Counted from the stretch's first letter, positions 18,444 to 27,370 are shown. The stretch: DNA of 64,000 nt from an uncultured Lachnospiraceae bacterium (GCA_900549995.1 URQQ01000017.1:1-64000), one strand, 5' to 3'. The notes: a model not told the origin generated them from the sequence alone. A program made the numbers and translations.

Positions 18444-19710
18444 TCCGGTGACGCTTTTGGCCGCGGTGGTTCTTGGCGGGCTGACCGGGCTTTCTGCCGG
18501 CAGCGCGGCCCGGATCCTGAAACCGGCCGGGGACATCTATATGGGGCTTTTACGCATGTGCGTTCTCCCTGTAGTAGTCTGTACCATCACAATCAATATC
18601 GGGAACCTTTTTAACGGGAACCTGAAAGGGAGCCTTCGGAAATGGATTCTGGCTACGGTGCTTACGCTTTTACTGTCTGCATTTTCCGGGACGGCATCGG
18701 GGCTGGCTTTCCGGGATTACATGGCTCCTGATGAGAAGACGATGACAGCGATTGCCAATCTGCAGAAAGAACAGGCAGGCGGGGGATCACAATTCACGGA
18801 GCTGTCGTTCTACGGAGAAAATAAGGAAGAGACAAAAGACGGATTCTCATTCGTTGATTTCCTGGTGGACTTTGTTCCGGTGAATGTCTTCGCCGCGATG
18901 GCGGAGGGGAATACACTCCAGGTCATTTTATTCTTCTCTGTCCTTGGGATTTTTTTGTCCGGGGTGGAGGAAAAATACGGGCTTCCGGTGAAAAAGGCAA
19001 TGGAAGGAATCTATAAAGCACTCTGCGGTTTTATCAGCAAATTGCTGATCATCCTGCCGTTTGCCCTGTATTCCCTGGTCGCGGTTCAGTTTTCCAGGGA
19101 AGGGATGCAGGGAATGCTTCCCTCTCTTATGAAGCTTGTGGCGGTGATTTATATTTCTTCGTTTATTATCATTGCAGTGAGTTTCCTTCTGATCCAAAAG
19201 TGTGCCGGATGCAGCTTAAAAGAGCACTGGGAGGCTGTGAAACCAGCCCTGTTCATCTCCATCGGGACAGGGAACTGTCTGGCTGCGCTGCCGGTTTCTG
19301 TGGAGGGCGCAGTGTCACATCTGCATCTGGACCGGAAGATTGTAAGCTCCGTGATGCCGATCGGAGTGACGCTCTGCCAGAGCGGGATTATCTCCTGCGG
19401 TGCGATCGCCGCAGTGTACGCGACGACGATCTATCAGGTAGAAATGAACCTGAACACAATCCTGATCATCGTGATCGGGTCGATCCTGTTTTCGATTTCC
19501 ATTATCGGGGTTCCGGGCATTGTGGCAGTCAGTATGCTGAGCCTGATTCTGACCCCGCTTGGGATCCCGTCAGAAGTCATTGTGCTGATTTGTCTCTCCA
19601 CAGTGACGATATTTGACCCCGTCTGTGTATTCGCAAGTGTATATTCGAATCTTGCAGTCACAGCGTTTGCAGCAAAGGAAAAGAAGGTGCCGATATATGA
19701 AACTAAGTAA
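18415..19710 (+). CDS. Dicarboxylate/amino acid:cation symporter (DAACS family)
   Basis: A 431-residue polytopic membrane protein of the GltP/SstT-type DAACS family, coupling uptake of acidic or neutral amino acids or dicarboxylates to cations. Evidence: an N-terminal hydrophobic hairpin, the DIYMGLLRMCVLPVVVCTIT segment characteristic of the first re-entrant region, AALPVSVEGA (equivalent of the serine-rich loop but lacking a serine triplet), and VSSVMPIGVTLCQSG plus GVPGIVAVSML matching transport-core helices. It overlaps the solute-binding protein gene by 29 bases and is overlapped by the phosphatase gene, so the three are translationally coupled. The substrate is unknown; with GCS2 nearby, glutamate or cystine-like ligands are plausible only as inference. 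Confidence 0.87.
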   Translation: MEKIKKVLANPVTLLAAVVLGGLTGLSAGSAARILKPAGDIYMGLLRMCVLPVVVCTITINIGNLFNGNLKGSLRKWILATVLTLLLSAFSGTASGLAFRDYMAPDEKTMTAIANLQKEQAGGGSQFTELSFYGENKEETKDGFSFVDFLVDFVPVNVFAAMAEGNTLQVILFFSVLGIFLSGVEEKYGLPVKKAMEGIYKALCGFISKLLIILPFALYSLVAVQFSREGMQGMLPSLMKLVAVIYISSFIIIAVSFLLIQKCAGCSLKEHWEAVKPALFISIGTGNCLAALPVSVEGAVSHLHLDRKIVSSVMPIGVTLCQSGIISCGAIAAVYATTIYQVEMNLNTILIIVIGSILFSISIIGVPGIVAVSMLSLILTPLGIPSEVIVLICLSTVTIFDPVCVFASVYSNLAVTAFAAKEKKVPIYETK

Positions 19711-21754
19711 AAAAATCTTGTGGTCCATCCTGGGGATTTCTCTTCTGGGCGTAGTCCTGACAAGCGGGGTGAATCTCCTGGGGCTTAAAAAGGCTGAGAA
19801 CAGTCTGGTGAAGACTCAGAAGGACCAGATCAACAGTCTCTACCATAAAAATGTAAAGATCATGACCGAGGCAAACAGGCAGAATGTGTTGACATTTGCG
19901 GAAAATTATAAAGATACGATTGAGACGGAATGCGGGTCGATCATTGACAACCTGAAATATCTGTCGCATTCACTGGAAGGGATGTATGCAGGTACGGGGG
20001 GAAGTTCTCAATATGACGACTCCATGTGGTACCTGCAGCCCGGGGTTTCTTTCGGGGAGGTAGAGGAAGAATTCCAGAAGGTCAAAAGCATCCGTGACAG
20101 GATCAATGATATTGCCAGGGAACATGAAACTTTCGCTTTTTATTACGTGACGGAGAGCGGGGTGCTGCTTTCCAATGTACAGGCGGATTATTCTGCCGGA
20201 AGCGGGATTGACCGCCGGACAAGGGACTGGTATGTGGGGGCCAAAAAGGCCGGGGATGTGTTCTGGACCGATGTATACCAGGATGCCTTAAGCCAGAAGA
20301 TGGCGATCACATGCTCCGTGCCGGTGTATGATGAAGGCGGTGTATTCCGGGGAGTTGTGGCCGCGGATATCCCGCTGGAAGAAATGTGCGGTTCGATCTT
20401 GTCTACGAAGGCAGAGAACATTGCATATACATTTGTCATGAACCAGAACGGTGAATTTGTCATTGGCTCCAGAGAGGATGAGACCATTCGGGATGTCGTT
20501 GGAGAGTCAGACAGTAAGAGCCTGACGGAGAAAATGACCGCATCCGGAATGGACGGCGGAGCAGGTGCCTGTCTGACGGATGATATGGTGGCAGGCTATG
20601 CGCCGGTAAAAAATGCCGGGTGGTATGTGGGGATTGTCATGGATTATGACAAGATCATTGCACCGGCAAAGGACACCGGAGATGCCATTTTAAAATCGAG
20701 CGATGTGCTTGTCGGTTCCATCCAGAAAAGAATCCTGCAGGCACTTGTGATGAGCCTGGTCATTGTGGGAATCATCGTGCTTCTCGTATGGCTGGTTTCT
20801 GCAAAACTCAGCCGTTCCATCGCAGACCCCATTGTCCGGCTGACCGGGCAGGTGGAACGGATCGGGACGGGAGCGCTGGACCAGAAGATTGACTCCATAC
20901 AGTCGGAAGATGAGATCGGAGTTCTTTCAAGAACGTTCAACAAGATGACGGAAGAACTGAAAGAATACATCGAGAACCTGGCCAGTGTCACGGCAGATAA
21001 AGAACGGATTGCGACCGAGCTCAACGTGGCGACACAGATCCAGGCAAGTATGCTTCCCTGCATTTTCCCGGCATTTCCGGAGCGGACGGAATTCGATATT
21101 TTTGCGACGATGGAGCCGGCAAAAGAGGTGGGAGGAGACTTCTATGATTTCTTCCTTGTGGATGAGACGCATCTGGGGGTAGTCATTGCGGATGTGTCCG
21201 GGAAAGGAGTGCCGGCGGCACTTTTCATGGTGATCGCCAAGACACTGATCAAGAACCATGCCCAGGCGGGGGAAAGCCCGGCCGAAGTATTTACCAATGT
21301 AAACCGCCAGCTGTGTGAGACAAATGAGGCCGGATTATTCGTGACGGCCTGGATGGGGATCTATGATATGGAGTCGGGGGATCTGACGTATGTCAATGCG
21401 GGCCATAACCCGCCGCTTTTGAAACAGGGGGACGGTGAGTTTGTCTGGCTGAAGAGCCGTGCCGGATTCGTGCTTGCGGGGATGGAAGGAATAAAATACC
21501 GGCAGGCAGTATTAAATCTGGCGCCCGGGGATATGCTGTATCTGTACACGGACGGTGTGACGGAGGCGACGGATACGGAGAATGAGCTGTATGGGGAGGA
21601 ACGGCTTTTGCGGAAACTGAACCAGATGGCCAAGAGGCCGCTGCAGGAAATTCTTCCGGGAATCAAGGAATCGATTGATGTATTTGTAAAGGGGGCACCT
21701 CAATTTGATGATATCACGATGCTGGTGCTTCGGATTCAGAAGAGAGAGGTCTGA
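19697..21754 (+). CDS. Membrane sensor SpoIIE/PP2C-type serine phosphatase with HAMP domain
   Basis: About 685 residues. The ATG at 19697 has AAGAAGGTG upstream and overlaps the symporter stop; the longer frame from 19613 is not needed. Order: short cytoplasmic tail, transmembrane segment about 9-28, extracellular Cache-like sensor about 30-335 (RTRDWYVGAKKAGDVFWTDVYQD is typical of dCache folds), second transmembrane segment about 348-370, HAMP about 370-425, then a SpoIIE/RsbU PP2C domain about 450-685 with EVGGDFYDFF, IADVSGKGVPAALFM, YVNAGHNPP and LYTDGVTEATD carrying the metal-binding aspartates. The expected role is dephosphorylation of the STAS protein at 15910 on ligand binding outside the cell. 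This would set the switch that frees the partner of the RsbW-like kinase. Confidence 0.93.
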   Translation: MKLSKKILWSILGISLLGVVLTSGVNLLGLKKAENSLVKTQKDQINSLYHKNVKIMTEANRQNVLTFAENYKDTIETECGSIIDNLKYLSHSLEGMYAGTGGSSQYDDSMWYLQPGVSFGEVEEEFQKVKSIRDRINDIAREHETFAFYYVTESGVLLSNVQADYSAGSGIDRRTRDWYVGAKKAGDVFWTDVYQDALSQKMAITCSVPVYDEGGVFRGVVAADIPLEEMCGSILSTKAENIAYTFVMNQNGEFVIGSREDETIRDVVGESDSKSLTEKMTASGMDGGAGACLTDDMVAGYAPVKNAGWYVGIVMDYDKIIAPAKDTGDAILKSSDVLVGSIQKRILQALVMSLVIVGIIVLLVWLVSAKLSRSIADPIVRLTGQVERIGTGALDQKIDSIQSEDEIGVLSRTFNKMTEELKEYIENLASVTADKERIATELNVATQIQASMLPCIFPAFPERTEFDIFATMEPAKEVGGDFYDFFLVDETHLGVVIADVSGKGVPAALFMVIAKTLIKNHAQAGESPAEVFTNVNRQLCETNEAGLFVTAWMGIYDMESGDLTYVNAGHNPPLLKQGDGEFVWLKSRAGFVLAGMEGIKYRQAVLNLAPGDMLYLYTDGVTEATDTENELYGEERLLRKLNQMAKRPLQEILPGIKESIDVFVKGAPQFDDITMLVLRIQKREV

Positions 21755-21773
21755 GTGAGAAAGGAGAAAAGAG

Positions 21774-22184
21774 ATGAAAGAGATAACTGTGCCGGCAGAA
21801 TTGGAACGGCTTGAAGAGGTGGCTGCTTTTATAGACCAGGAACTTAGAGCACATGAATGTCCGATGAAGCAGCAGATGCAGATTGATATTGCAGTGGAGG
21901 AGATCTATGTCAACATTGCAAACTATGCATATCATCCGGAAAGCGGCGAAGCGACTGTGCGATGCAGTGTGGGCGGTGATCCTCTTCAGGTATGTATTCA
22001 GTTTTTGGACAATGGAAAGCCTTATAATCCTCTTAAGAAGGGGGATCCGGATGTGTCTCTTCCGGCAGAGGAAAGAGACATTGGGGGATTGGGAATTTAT
22101 ATGGTGAAAAAGAGTATGGATGACATTGCATATGAGTATCAGGATGGGAAGAACATTCTCACACTGAAAAAGAGATTTGATTAA
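21774..22184 (+). CDS. RsbW/SpoIIAB-like anti-sigma serine kinase (HATPase)
   Basis: A 136-residue GHKL-type ATP-binding protein: IAVEEIYVNIANYAY is the N box, FLDNGKPYNP the G1 box, and DIGGLGIYMVKK the G2 box. In partner switching it either phosphorylates the STAS protein or binds its downstream target. It follows the phosphatase by 19 bases with AAAGGAG as the binding site and is the last gene before the terminator at 22199. Together with the STAS protein and the SpoIIE phosphatase it completes a three-component partner-switching set, split by the GCS2 and transport genes. Confidence 0.9.
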   Translation: MKEITVPAELERLEEVAAFIDQELRAHECPMKQQMQIDIAVEEIYVNIANYAYHPESGEATVRCSVGGDPLQVCIQFLDNGKPYNPLKKGDPDVSLPAEERDIGGLGIYMVKKSMDDIAYEYQDGKNILTLKKRFD

Positions 22185-22198
22185 AATATATCAGTGAT

Positions 22199-22226
22199 TG
22201 CGGCCGCATTTGTGGCCGCATTTTTT
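22199..22226 (+). terminator. Rho-independent terminator closing the NRPS/partner-switch operon
   Basis: Stem TGCGGCC (22199-22205) pairs with GGCCGCA (22214-22220), followed by six T. The stop codon of the kinase gene is 15 bases upstream. The outer group II intron begins two bases after the T run, which is the known target preference of group IIC introns. Confidence 0.9.
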
Positions 22227-22728
22227 AGTATGACGGGCATGCCGTCAGTCTGTGGTGAAAGTCCACAAGGGGCGTAGTTGCCGACGAACCCTATAGCGAC
22301 TCCCAAGGTTTGCATCGTGAGGTACAGGCGAGAAGAAGGGATAGCAAAATCGTAGCCTGACGAACAGAAACCTGATATAAGGCGTACATGGCGGATAAGC
22401 TGGCTAGAGACAGCGAAGTCCAAAAGGCAACCGTAACCCATGTGCGTAAATCAGGCAGGTAGATGAGGAAAGACTGGGAGGCTTATCCCGTGAGGTCTCG
22501 CAGGCGGTTTCATTAGCCGTAGTAACAACGAACTGTGAGAAGTCAGCAGAAGCCGTAGTAGGCCGAGCTTTGAAATGGGCACTGCCAAAGGGCTGAACAA
22601 CGTAACCGTGTAATCAAATGTATGCTTCATGGAATACCTGACAGCAGGAAGGGCGAAACGTAAACGAGCAGACACTGCACCACATAGGGCGAATCCATGA
22701 AACCGGAAAGGAGAAAGCACACAAGGCA

Positions 22729-24012
22729 ATGTCAGAACTGTTAGAAAAGATACTGTCCAAAGACAACATGAACGCTGCCTACAAAAGAGTCTGCGCCAAC
22801 AAAGGGGCAGGCGGGGTAGATGATGTGACGGTCGAAGAACTCGGAGACTATGTCAAAGAGAATTGGGAGAGTATCAGGGAGCAAATCAGGCGCAGGGAAT
22901 ATAAACCCCAGCCAGTCAGGAGGGTAGAAATACCCAAGCCAGACAGAGGAGTGAGGAAACTGGGAATACCGACCGTAATGGACAGGGTAATTCAGCAAGG
23001 TATCGCACAAATAATAAGTCCAATGTGTGAGCCGTTGTTTTCGGAATGGAGCTATGGCTTCAGACCGAACAGAAGCTGTGAAATGGCAATCAGGCAATTA
23101 CTGGAATATCTGAATGAGGGATACGAGTGGATAGTGGACATCGACTTAGAGAAATTTTTCGATAATGTGCCGCAGGACAGACTTATGAGCCTAGTCCATG
23201 ACATAATCAAAGACGGCGATACGGAATCGCTCATTCGCAAATACCTGAAAGCAGGAGTCATGACGCCACAGGGATACAAAGAAACAAAACTGGGCACACC
23301 GCAAGGGGGAAATCTGTCGCCAATTCTGTCAAACATTATGCTGAATGAACTGGATAAAGAACTCGAAGCGAGAGGACTTCGGTTCACAAGATACGCGGAT
23401 GACTGTGTGATAGCAGTGAAAAGCGAATCAAGCGCTAAGAGGGTCATGCGGACAGTGACGGATTGGATACAGAGGAAACTGGGATTAAAGGTCAACGTGA
23501 CAAAAACCCACATCGCAAGACCGCAGAAGCTGAAATATCTCGGATTCGGATTTCACAAGGACAGTAAGACAAAAGAGTGGAAATGCAGACCTCATCAGGA
23601 ATCTGTGAAGAAACTCAAAGTCAGACTGAAGGAACTGACGGGTAGGAAAATGCCTGGAACAGTCACAAGCAAGATTGGGAAAATCAACCAGGTGACGAGA
23701 GGGTGGATAAACTATTACGCACTCGGCTCTATGAAAACGGCAATGGCAGAGATTGACGCACATCTAAGAACAAGACTCAGAATCATTATCTGGAAACAGT
23801 GGAAAGTGCCGAAGAAACGGCAATGGGGATTGCAGAAGTTAGGGATAGGAAAAGACCTTGCAAGGCTGACTGCATACTGCGGAGACCGCCATTATTGGGT
23901 TGCGACCAGAACGTGTGTCAGCAGAGCAATCTCCAAAGAAGTACTAGGAAGAGCAGGGCTAGTAAGCTGTCTTGACTATTATAATGAGCGTCACGCATTG
24001 AAGTTATGTTGA
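22729..24012 (+). CDS. ltrA: Group II intron reverse transcriptase/maturase (outer intron)
   Basis: A 427-residue intron-encoded protein. RT motifs: ANKGAGGVDDV near the N-terminus, PVRRVEIPKPDRGVRKLGIP, YGFRPNRSCEMAI, IDLEKFFDNV, GTPQGGNLSPILSN and the catalytic RYADD. A maturase (X) domain follows with RGWINYY. There is no HNH endonuclease domain; the protein ends LDYYNERHALKLC right at domain V, as in compact IIC intron proteins. Such proteins assist splicing and copy the intron into new sites. GGAAAGGAG lies about 20 bases upstream of the ATG, so the start is likely but spacing is loose. Confidence 0.93.
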   Translation: MSELLEKILSKDNMNAAYKRVCANKGAGGVDDVTVEELGDYVKENWESIREQIRRREYKPQPVRRVEIPKPDRGVRKLGIPTVMDRVIQQGIAQIISPMCEPLFSEWSYGFRPNRSCEMAIRQLLEYLNEGYEWIVDIDLEKFFDNVPQDRLMSLVHDIIKDGDTESLIRKYLKAGVMTPQGYKETKLGTPQGGNLSPILSNIMLNELDKELEARGLRFTRYADDCVIAVKSESSAKRVMRTVTDWIQRKLGLKVNVTKTHIARPQKLKYLGFGFHKDSKTKEWKCRPHQESVKKLKVRLKELTGRKMPGTVTSKIGKINQVTRGWINYYALGSMKTAMAEIDAHLRTRLRIIIWKQWKVPKKRQWGLQKLGIGKDLARLTAYCGDRHYWVATRTCVSRAISKEVLGRAGLVSCLDYYNERHALKLC

Positions 24013-24046
24013 ACCGCCGTATGCCGAACGGCATGTACTGGTGGTG
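24011..24046 (+). ncRNA. Domain V of the outer group II intron
   Basis: GAACCGCC pairs with GGTGGTG around an inner stem GTATGCC/GGCATGTAC with a GAAC loop. It overlaps the stop codon of the outer maturase. Domain V is the catalytic heart of the ribozyme, and it is intact up to the point where the inner intron begins. Confidence 0.8.
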
Positions 24047-24556
24047 GTGTGCCATGCAAGGCATACGGAAGATGAGGGAAGGCCCTTCGACAGGAATTGA
24101 ACAGGCAAGCCTGTCAAATCACTCTAATGCTGCTGTGATTCATGTCATGGTAGTGAGCAATTAGAGAAAAGGTTGTATAAACAATCAGATATGATACATG
24201 AAGATGAATGAAAATGAACCATTGAAGAAGTGTCGAAAGCGTAAGATTTCTGCAAAACTTACTTTTCACCACTGAGTAAGGATGAGGATGGAGGAAACCT
24301 GTAAAGCCGACTATCTGTGGAACGGCATTAAGATGGCATGAGCATGTATCAGGCTTCTGTGTGAAACATGGGAACCTGTAGAATAATGAAAATCGAAAAG
24401 ATTCAAGTTACAGAAAGACGAGGTCGAAAGTAGAAATGTATTCTACAGGGGCGGAGTTACTCGTAGTAGCGTTGAAGTTGTTGTAATGACAATAGAGCAA
24501 AGGGGTAACATCATTCTGCTTGATACTGAAAACAACTAGGAGACTAGGAGGATTGG

Positions 24557-25798
24557 ATGAGCGAGAGCAAACAATACGAAATACCAAAAAGAGCAGTCAT
24601 TGAGGCATATAAAAAAGTAAAAGCGAATAAAGGCAGTGCGGGAATAGATGGGATTGATTTTGAAGCTTTTGAAAAGAAACTGAATAACAATCTTTATAAG
24701 ATATGGAATCGAATGAGTTCAGGAAGTTATTTTCCATCGCCAGTACTGGCGGTAGAAATACCAAAGAAGACTGGTGGCACAAGAACACTTGGAATCCCAA
24801 CTATCGCAGACAGAATTGCACAAATGGTTGCAAGGATGTATGTGGAACCTGTGGTGGAGCCGATGTTTTGCGAGGACTCTTATGGATACAGACCAAACAA
24901 GTCTGCAATCGATGCAGTAGGAACTGCCAGAAAGAGATGCTGGAGATATGACTATGTGATCGAACTGGATGTTAAAGGACTCTTTGACAACATAGACCAT
25001 GAACTTCTGATGAGAGTGGTAGAAAGACATGTAAAAGAAACATGGGTTTGCATGTATATCAAAAGATGGCTTGAAGCTCCATTTGTAACAAGGGAAGGAC
25101 ATAAGATTGAAAGAAAATCTGGAACACCTCAAGGCGGAGTTATAAGTCCGGTATTAGCAAATATGTTTTTGCATTACGTCTTTGATATGTGGATGAAAAG
25201 AAATTTTCCGCAAGCACCATTTGAAAGATATGCTGATGACGGAGTGATACATTGCCGTACAAAAGAAGAGGCAATCTCCATTAAAGAAAAGGTAGCAGTT
25301 AGATTTGAAGAGTGCAGGCTTGAATTACACCCTATTAAAACAAGAATAGTATACTGCAAGGATAAAGATAGAACCAGAAAAGAAGAACTTACAAAGTTTG
25401 ACTTTCTTGGGTATACTTTCAAAGCAGTATACATTATGTGCAAAGATGGAAAGGTCAGGCATAATTTTATTGCATCAGTGAGCAATGCGTCTGCAAAGAA
25501 CTTTCGTAATAAGGTAAAAGGCATGGGAATCCATAAGAAAACTGGATGTAAAATCGACATCATAGCGGAGATTCTTAACCCATTAATTCGCGGTTGGATG
25601 AATTATTTCGGTAAATTTAACCCGTCGGCAATGAAAGGGACGCTGCAGTGCATCGAAAGAAGAATTGTAAAATGGGCAATGTGTAAGTATAAGAATTTTC
25701 GGGGCAGAAGACGTAGAGCAGAAAAATGGCTCTGCACTGTGCGACAGCGAGAGCCAAAACTGTTTGCTCATTGGAGCAACTTGTATTCGTATTGTTGA
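24557..25798 (+). CDS. ltrA: Group II intron reverse transcriptase/maturase (inner intron)
   Basis: A 413-residue RT/maturase clearly distinct in sequence from the outer intron protein, so this is not a self-insertion of the same intron. Motifs: VKANKGSAGIDGI, GGTRTLGIPTIADR, SYGYRPNKSAIDAV, LDVKGLFDNIDHELL, GTPQGGVISPVLAN, and RYADD as the active site. The maturase domain has IRGWMNYFGKF. No endonuclease domain is present. It starts at an ATG behind AGGAGGATTGG. Confidence 0.93.
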   Translation: MSESKQYEIPKRAVIEAYKKVKANKGSAGIDGIDFEAFEKKLNNNLYKIWNRMSSGSYFPSPVLAVEIPKKTGGTRTLGIPTIADRIAQMVARMYVEPVVEPMFCEDSYGYRPNKSAIDAVGTARKRCWRYDYVIELDVKGLFDNIDHELLMRVVERHVKETWVCMYIKRWLEAPFVTREGHKIERKSGTPQGGVISPVLANMFLHYVFDMWMKRNFPQAPFERYADDGVIHCRTKEEAISIKEKVAVRFEECRLELHPIKTRIVYCKDKDRTRKEELTKFDFLGYTFKAVYIMCKDGKVRHNFIASVSNASAKNFRNKVKGMGIHKKTGCKIDIIAEILNPLIRGWMNYFGKFNPSAMKGTLQCIERRIVKWAMCKYKNFRGRRRRAEKWLCTVRQREPKLFAHWSNLYSYC

Positions 25799-25805
25799 AT
25801 GATAA

Positions 25806-25839
25806 GAGCCGTATGAAAGGAGACTTTCACGTACGGTTC
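25806..25839 (+). ncRNA. Domain V of the inner group II intron
   Basis: A 34-nt hairpin with the outer strand GAGCCGTATG pairing to CGTACGGTTC and a GGAGAC-type apical region, eight bases after the inner maturase stop. It has the form expected of an active group II intron catalytic domain. Confidence 0.88.
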
Positions 25840-25879
25840 CGTGAGAAGTTTGAGGTGAAAGTCCTCTTACTTACTCGAC

Positions 25880-25911
25880 TGAGAGGGGAGAGAAAATCCC
25901 CCCTACTCGAT
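25880..25911 (+). ncRNA. Domain VI and 3' end of the outer group II intron
   Basis: TGAGAGGGGAG pairs through its GGGG run with the following CCCCCC and ends CTACTCGAT. It contains the expected bulged branch-point A. It is stranded 1.8 kb from its domain V by the inner intron. Confidence 0.78.
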
Positions 25912-26057
25912 TTGATACGGGGAACTTCGTTTCTATAACATAAAAACGTATTTTTTGATGTTCCTGCCAGAAAATTGACGTTTCTGCCAGAAATATTGAT
26001 TTTTCATATTTTTATGTTTATGATTTAGCAGAAAAACGAAAGGAAAGGGGGAGAAAG

Positions 26058-26837
26058 ATGAAGAGAAAGACAAGAACAAAAGTAGAAACGGTGCTTTTAT
26101 TCCTTGTTATGCTGTCTATTGTACGGCAGTTTTTTCTGGGGAATTACCACAATATGTTTCTGGGAATTTTGACAGTATTACTGTTTATGGTGCCAGGAAT
26201 GATTGACCGGAAACTTGGAGTTACGATTCCGGCAGGCCTGGAAACAGTGATCTTGATTTTTATTTTTTCCGCAGAAATATTGGGTGAGATTCATGCATTT
26301 TATGTAAAAATTCCGTTGTGGGATACCATTTTACATACCACGAATGGATTTCTTATGGCTGCCATAGGTTTTGCTCTGATTGATATTTTTAACAGAAGTG
26401 AGAAATTTTCTATCCGCATGTCACCGGGGTTTGTGGCGTTCGTGGCATTCTGTTTTTCCATGACGACTGGGGTTGTGTGGGAATTCTTTGAGTTTGGCAT
26501 GGACTGGTTCTTTGGACTGGATATGCAGAAAGACTGGATTATACCAGCAGTAAGTTCCGTGAAACTCAATCCGACAGGAGCCAATGTGCCGGTAAAAGTG
26601 ATCGTAGATTCGCTGGCAGTTAACGGAGAAAACTGGAATCTGGGAGGATATCTGGATGTTGGCCTGGTGGATACAATGAAAGACCTGATGGTGAATTTTG
26701 TGGGAGCAGTTGTGTTCTCCGTCATAGGCACCGTGTATCTGAAGAAACAGGGGAAAGGGAAACTTGCATCTGCCCTGATTCCGGTAGTACGAAAGCAGGA
26801 AGAGGCAGTAAGCGAAGCGAGAGAAGAAGGAGAATAA
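26058..26837 (+). CDS. Multi-pass membrane protein of unknown function
   Basis: A 259-residue protein with about five to six hydrophobic segments (near residues 10-30, 33-48, 58-80, 95-112, 128-150 and 210-235). The motif EIHAFYVKIPLWDTILHTTNG and TTGVVWEFFEF are its most distinctive parts and faintly recall the DUF2238/YjdF membrane family, which I cannot confirm. The start follows AAAGGAAAGGGGGAG. It is the first gene after the intron and is followed after three bases by an HdeD-like membrane protein, so the two form an operon ending at the terminator at 27371. No function is assigned. Confidence 0.75.
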   Translation: MKRKTRTKVETVLLFLVMLSIVRQFFLGNYHNMFLGILTVLLFMVPGMIDRKLGVTIPAGLETVILIFIFSAEILGEIHAFYVKIPLWDTILHTTNGFLMAAIGFALIDIFNRSEKFSIRMSPGFVAFVAFCFSMTTGVVWEFFEFGMDWFFGLDMQKDWIIPAVSSVKLNPTGANVPVKVIVDSLAVNGENWNLGGYLDVGLVDTMKDLMVNFVGAVVFSVIGTVYLKKQGKGKLASALIPVVRKQEEAVSEAREEGE

Positions 26838-26840
26838 CAA

Positions 26841-27365
26841 ATGAAAATAGCAGGAATTATTACAGGAGTTTTGATGAGTATTTTGGGTGTCTACGCCATG
26901 TGTGTGCCAATCAGGACATTTCTGGGGATAGGGTGGCTGCTTGGAGCGCTTTTGCTGGTGAACGGAATTGAGATGATCGTTCTTGAATTTGGAAAAGCGA
27001 AAAAGAATGTGTGGCAGATTATTCTTGGTGTTCTTGGGATTATTGCGGGAATGATCCTTCTGTTTAATGGGATGCAGAGAGCTCTCACCGATGTCATGGT
27101 GGCATACACGGTTGGAATATTTATTATCTTTTATGGAGTATTTCATATCATTGCTGGCTGTAAAAAGTACAAAGAAGCAAAGGGAAACAGCATCTTTAAG
27201 ATTGTCTGCGGCGTGCTGTCTGTAATTGCCGGAGTCCTCTCCATTGGACATCCTGTGCTGACGATGCTCTCTGTTGGATATCTGATTGCGATTACTCTGA
27301 TTTTCCAGGGAGTCGATATGGTGATACTTGCACTTGCGTTTGGCAGGAAAGCATCAGAAAAATAG
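26841..27365 (+). CDS. HdeD-like (DUF308) membrane protein
   Basis: A 174-residue protein with six predicted membrane helices arranged as three repeated hairpins: GIITGVLMSILGVYAM, WLLGALLLVNGIEMI, IILGVLGIIAGMILLF, AYTVGIFIIFYGVFHII, IVCGVLSVIAGVLSI and LSVGYLIAITLIFQGV. This G-I-x-x-I-x-G-I-x-L pattern is typical of the DUF308/HdeD family, linked to acid resistance in enteric bacteria but of unknown role in Clostridia. It sits three bases after the preceding membrane protein. Confidence 0.82.
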   Translation: MKIAGIITGVLMSILGVYAMCVPIRTFLGIGWLLGALLLVNGIEMIVLEFGKAKKNVWQIILGVLGIIAGMILLFNGMQRALTDVMVAYTVGIFIIFYGVFHIIAGCKKYKEAKGNSIFKIVCGVLSVIAGVLSIGHPVLTMLSVGYLIAITLIFQGVDMVILALAFGRKASEK

Positions 27366-27370
27366 ATCGC

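Larger units (their letters stand above)
24047..25879 (+). mobile_element. Inner group II intron inserted between domains V and VI of the outer intron
   Basis: Starts GTGTGCC, matching the group II GUGYG consensus, and ends with AC after CTTACTTACTCG, matching the AY end and a domain VI with bulged A. Length is 1833 bases. The 5' non-coding part covers 24047-24556 (domains I-IV), then the maturase gene, domain V (25806-25839) and domain VI. The boundaries are supported because excision restores a canonical domain V/VI junction of the outer intron. Confidence 0.85.
22228..25911 (+). mobile_element. Outer group IIC-like intron (interrupted by an inner intron)
   Basis: Begins GTATGACGGGCATGCCG just after a terminator hairpin and ends CCTACTCGAT. 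The 5' part (22228-22728) is non-coding domain I-IV RNA, with the typical GTGAAAGTCCAC stretch near 22254. It encodes a maturase/RT without an endonuclease domain. Domain V starts at 24011 and domain VI is at 25880-25911; the 1833 bases between them (24047-25879) are a second intron. Removing the insert joins GGTGGTG to TGAGAGGGG, which rebuilds the usual domain V/VI junction. Without the insert the element is 1851 bases, a normal size for a IIC intron. Confidence 0.87.

Noticed and set aside
24047..24556. Second intron treated as an independent neighbouring element
   Set aside because: The outer intron's domain VI is found only after the second intron, and excision rebuilds the junction, so the second is nested rather than adjacent.
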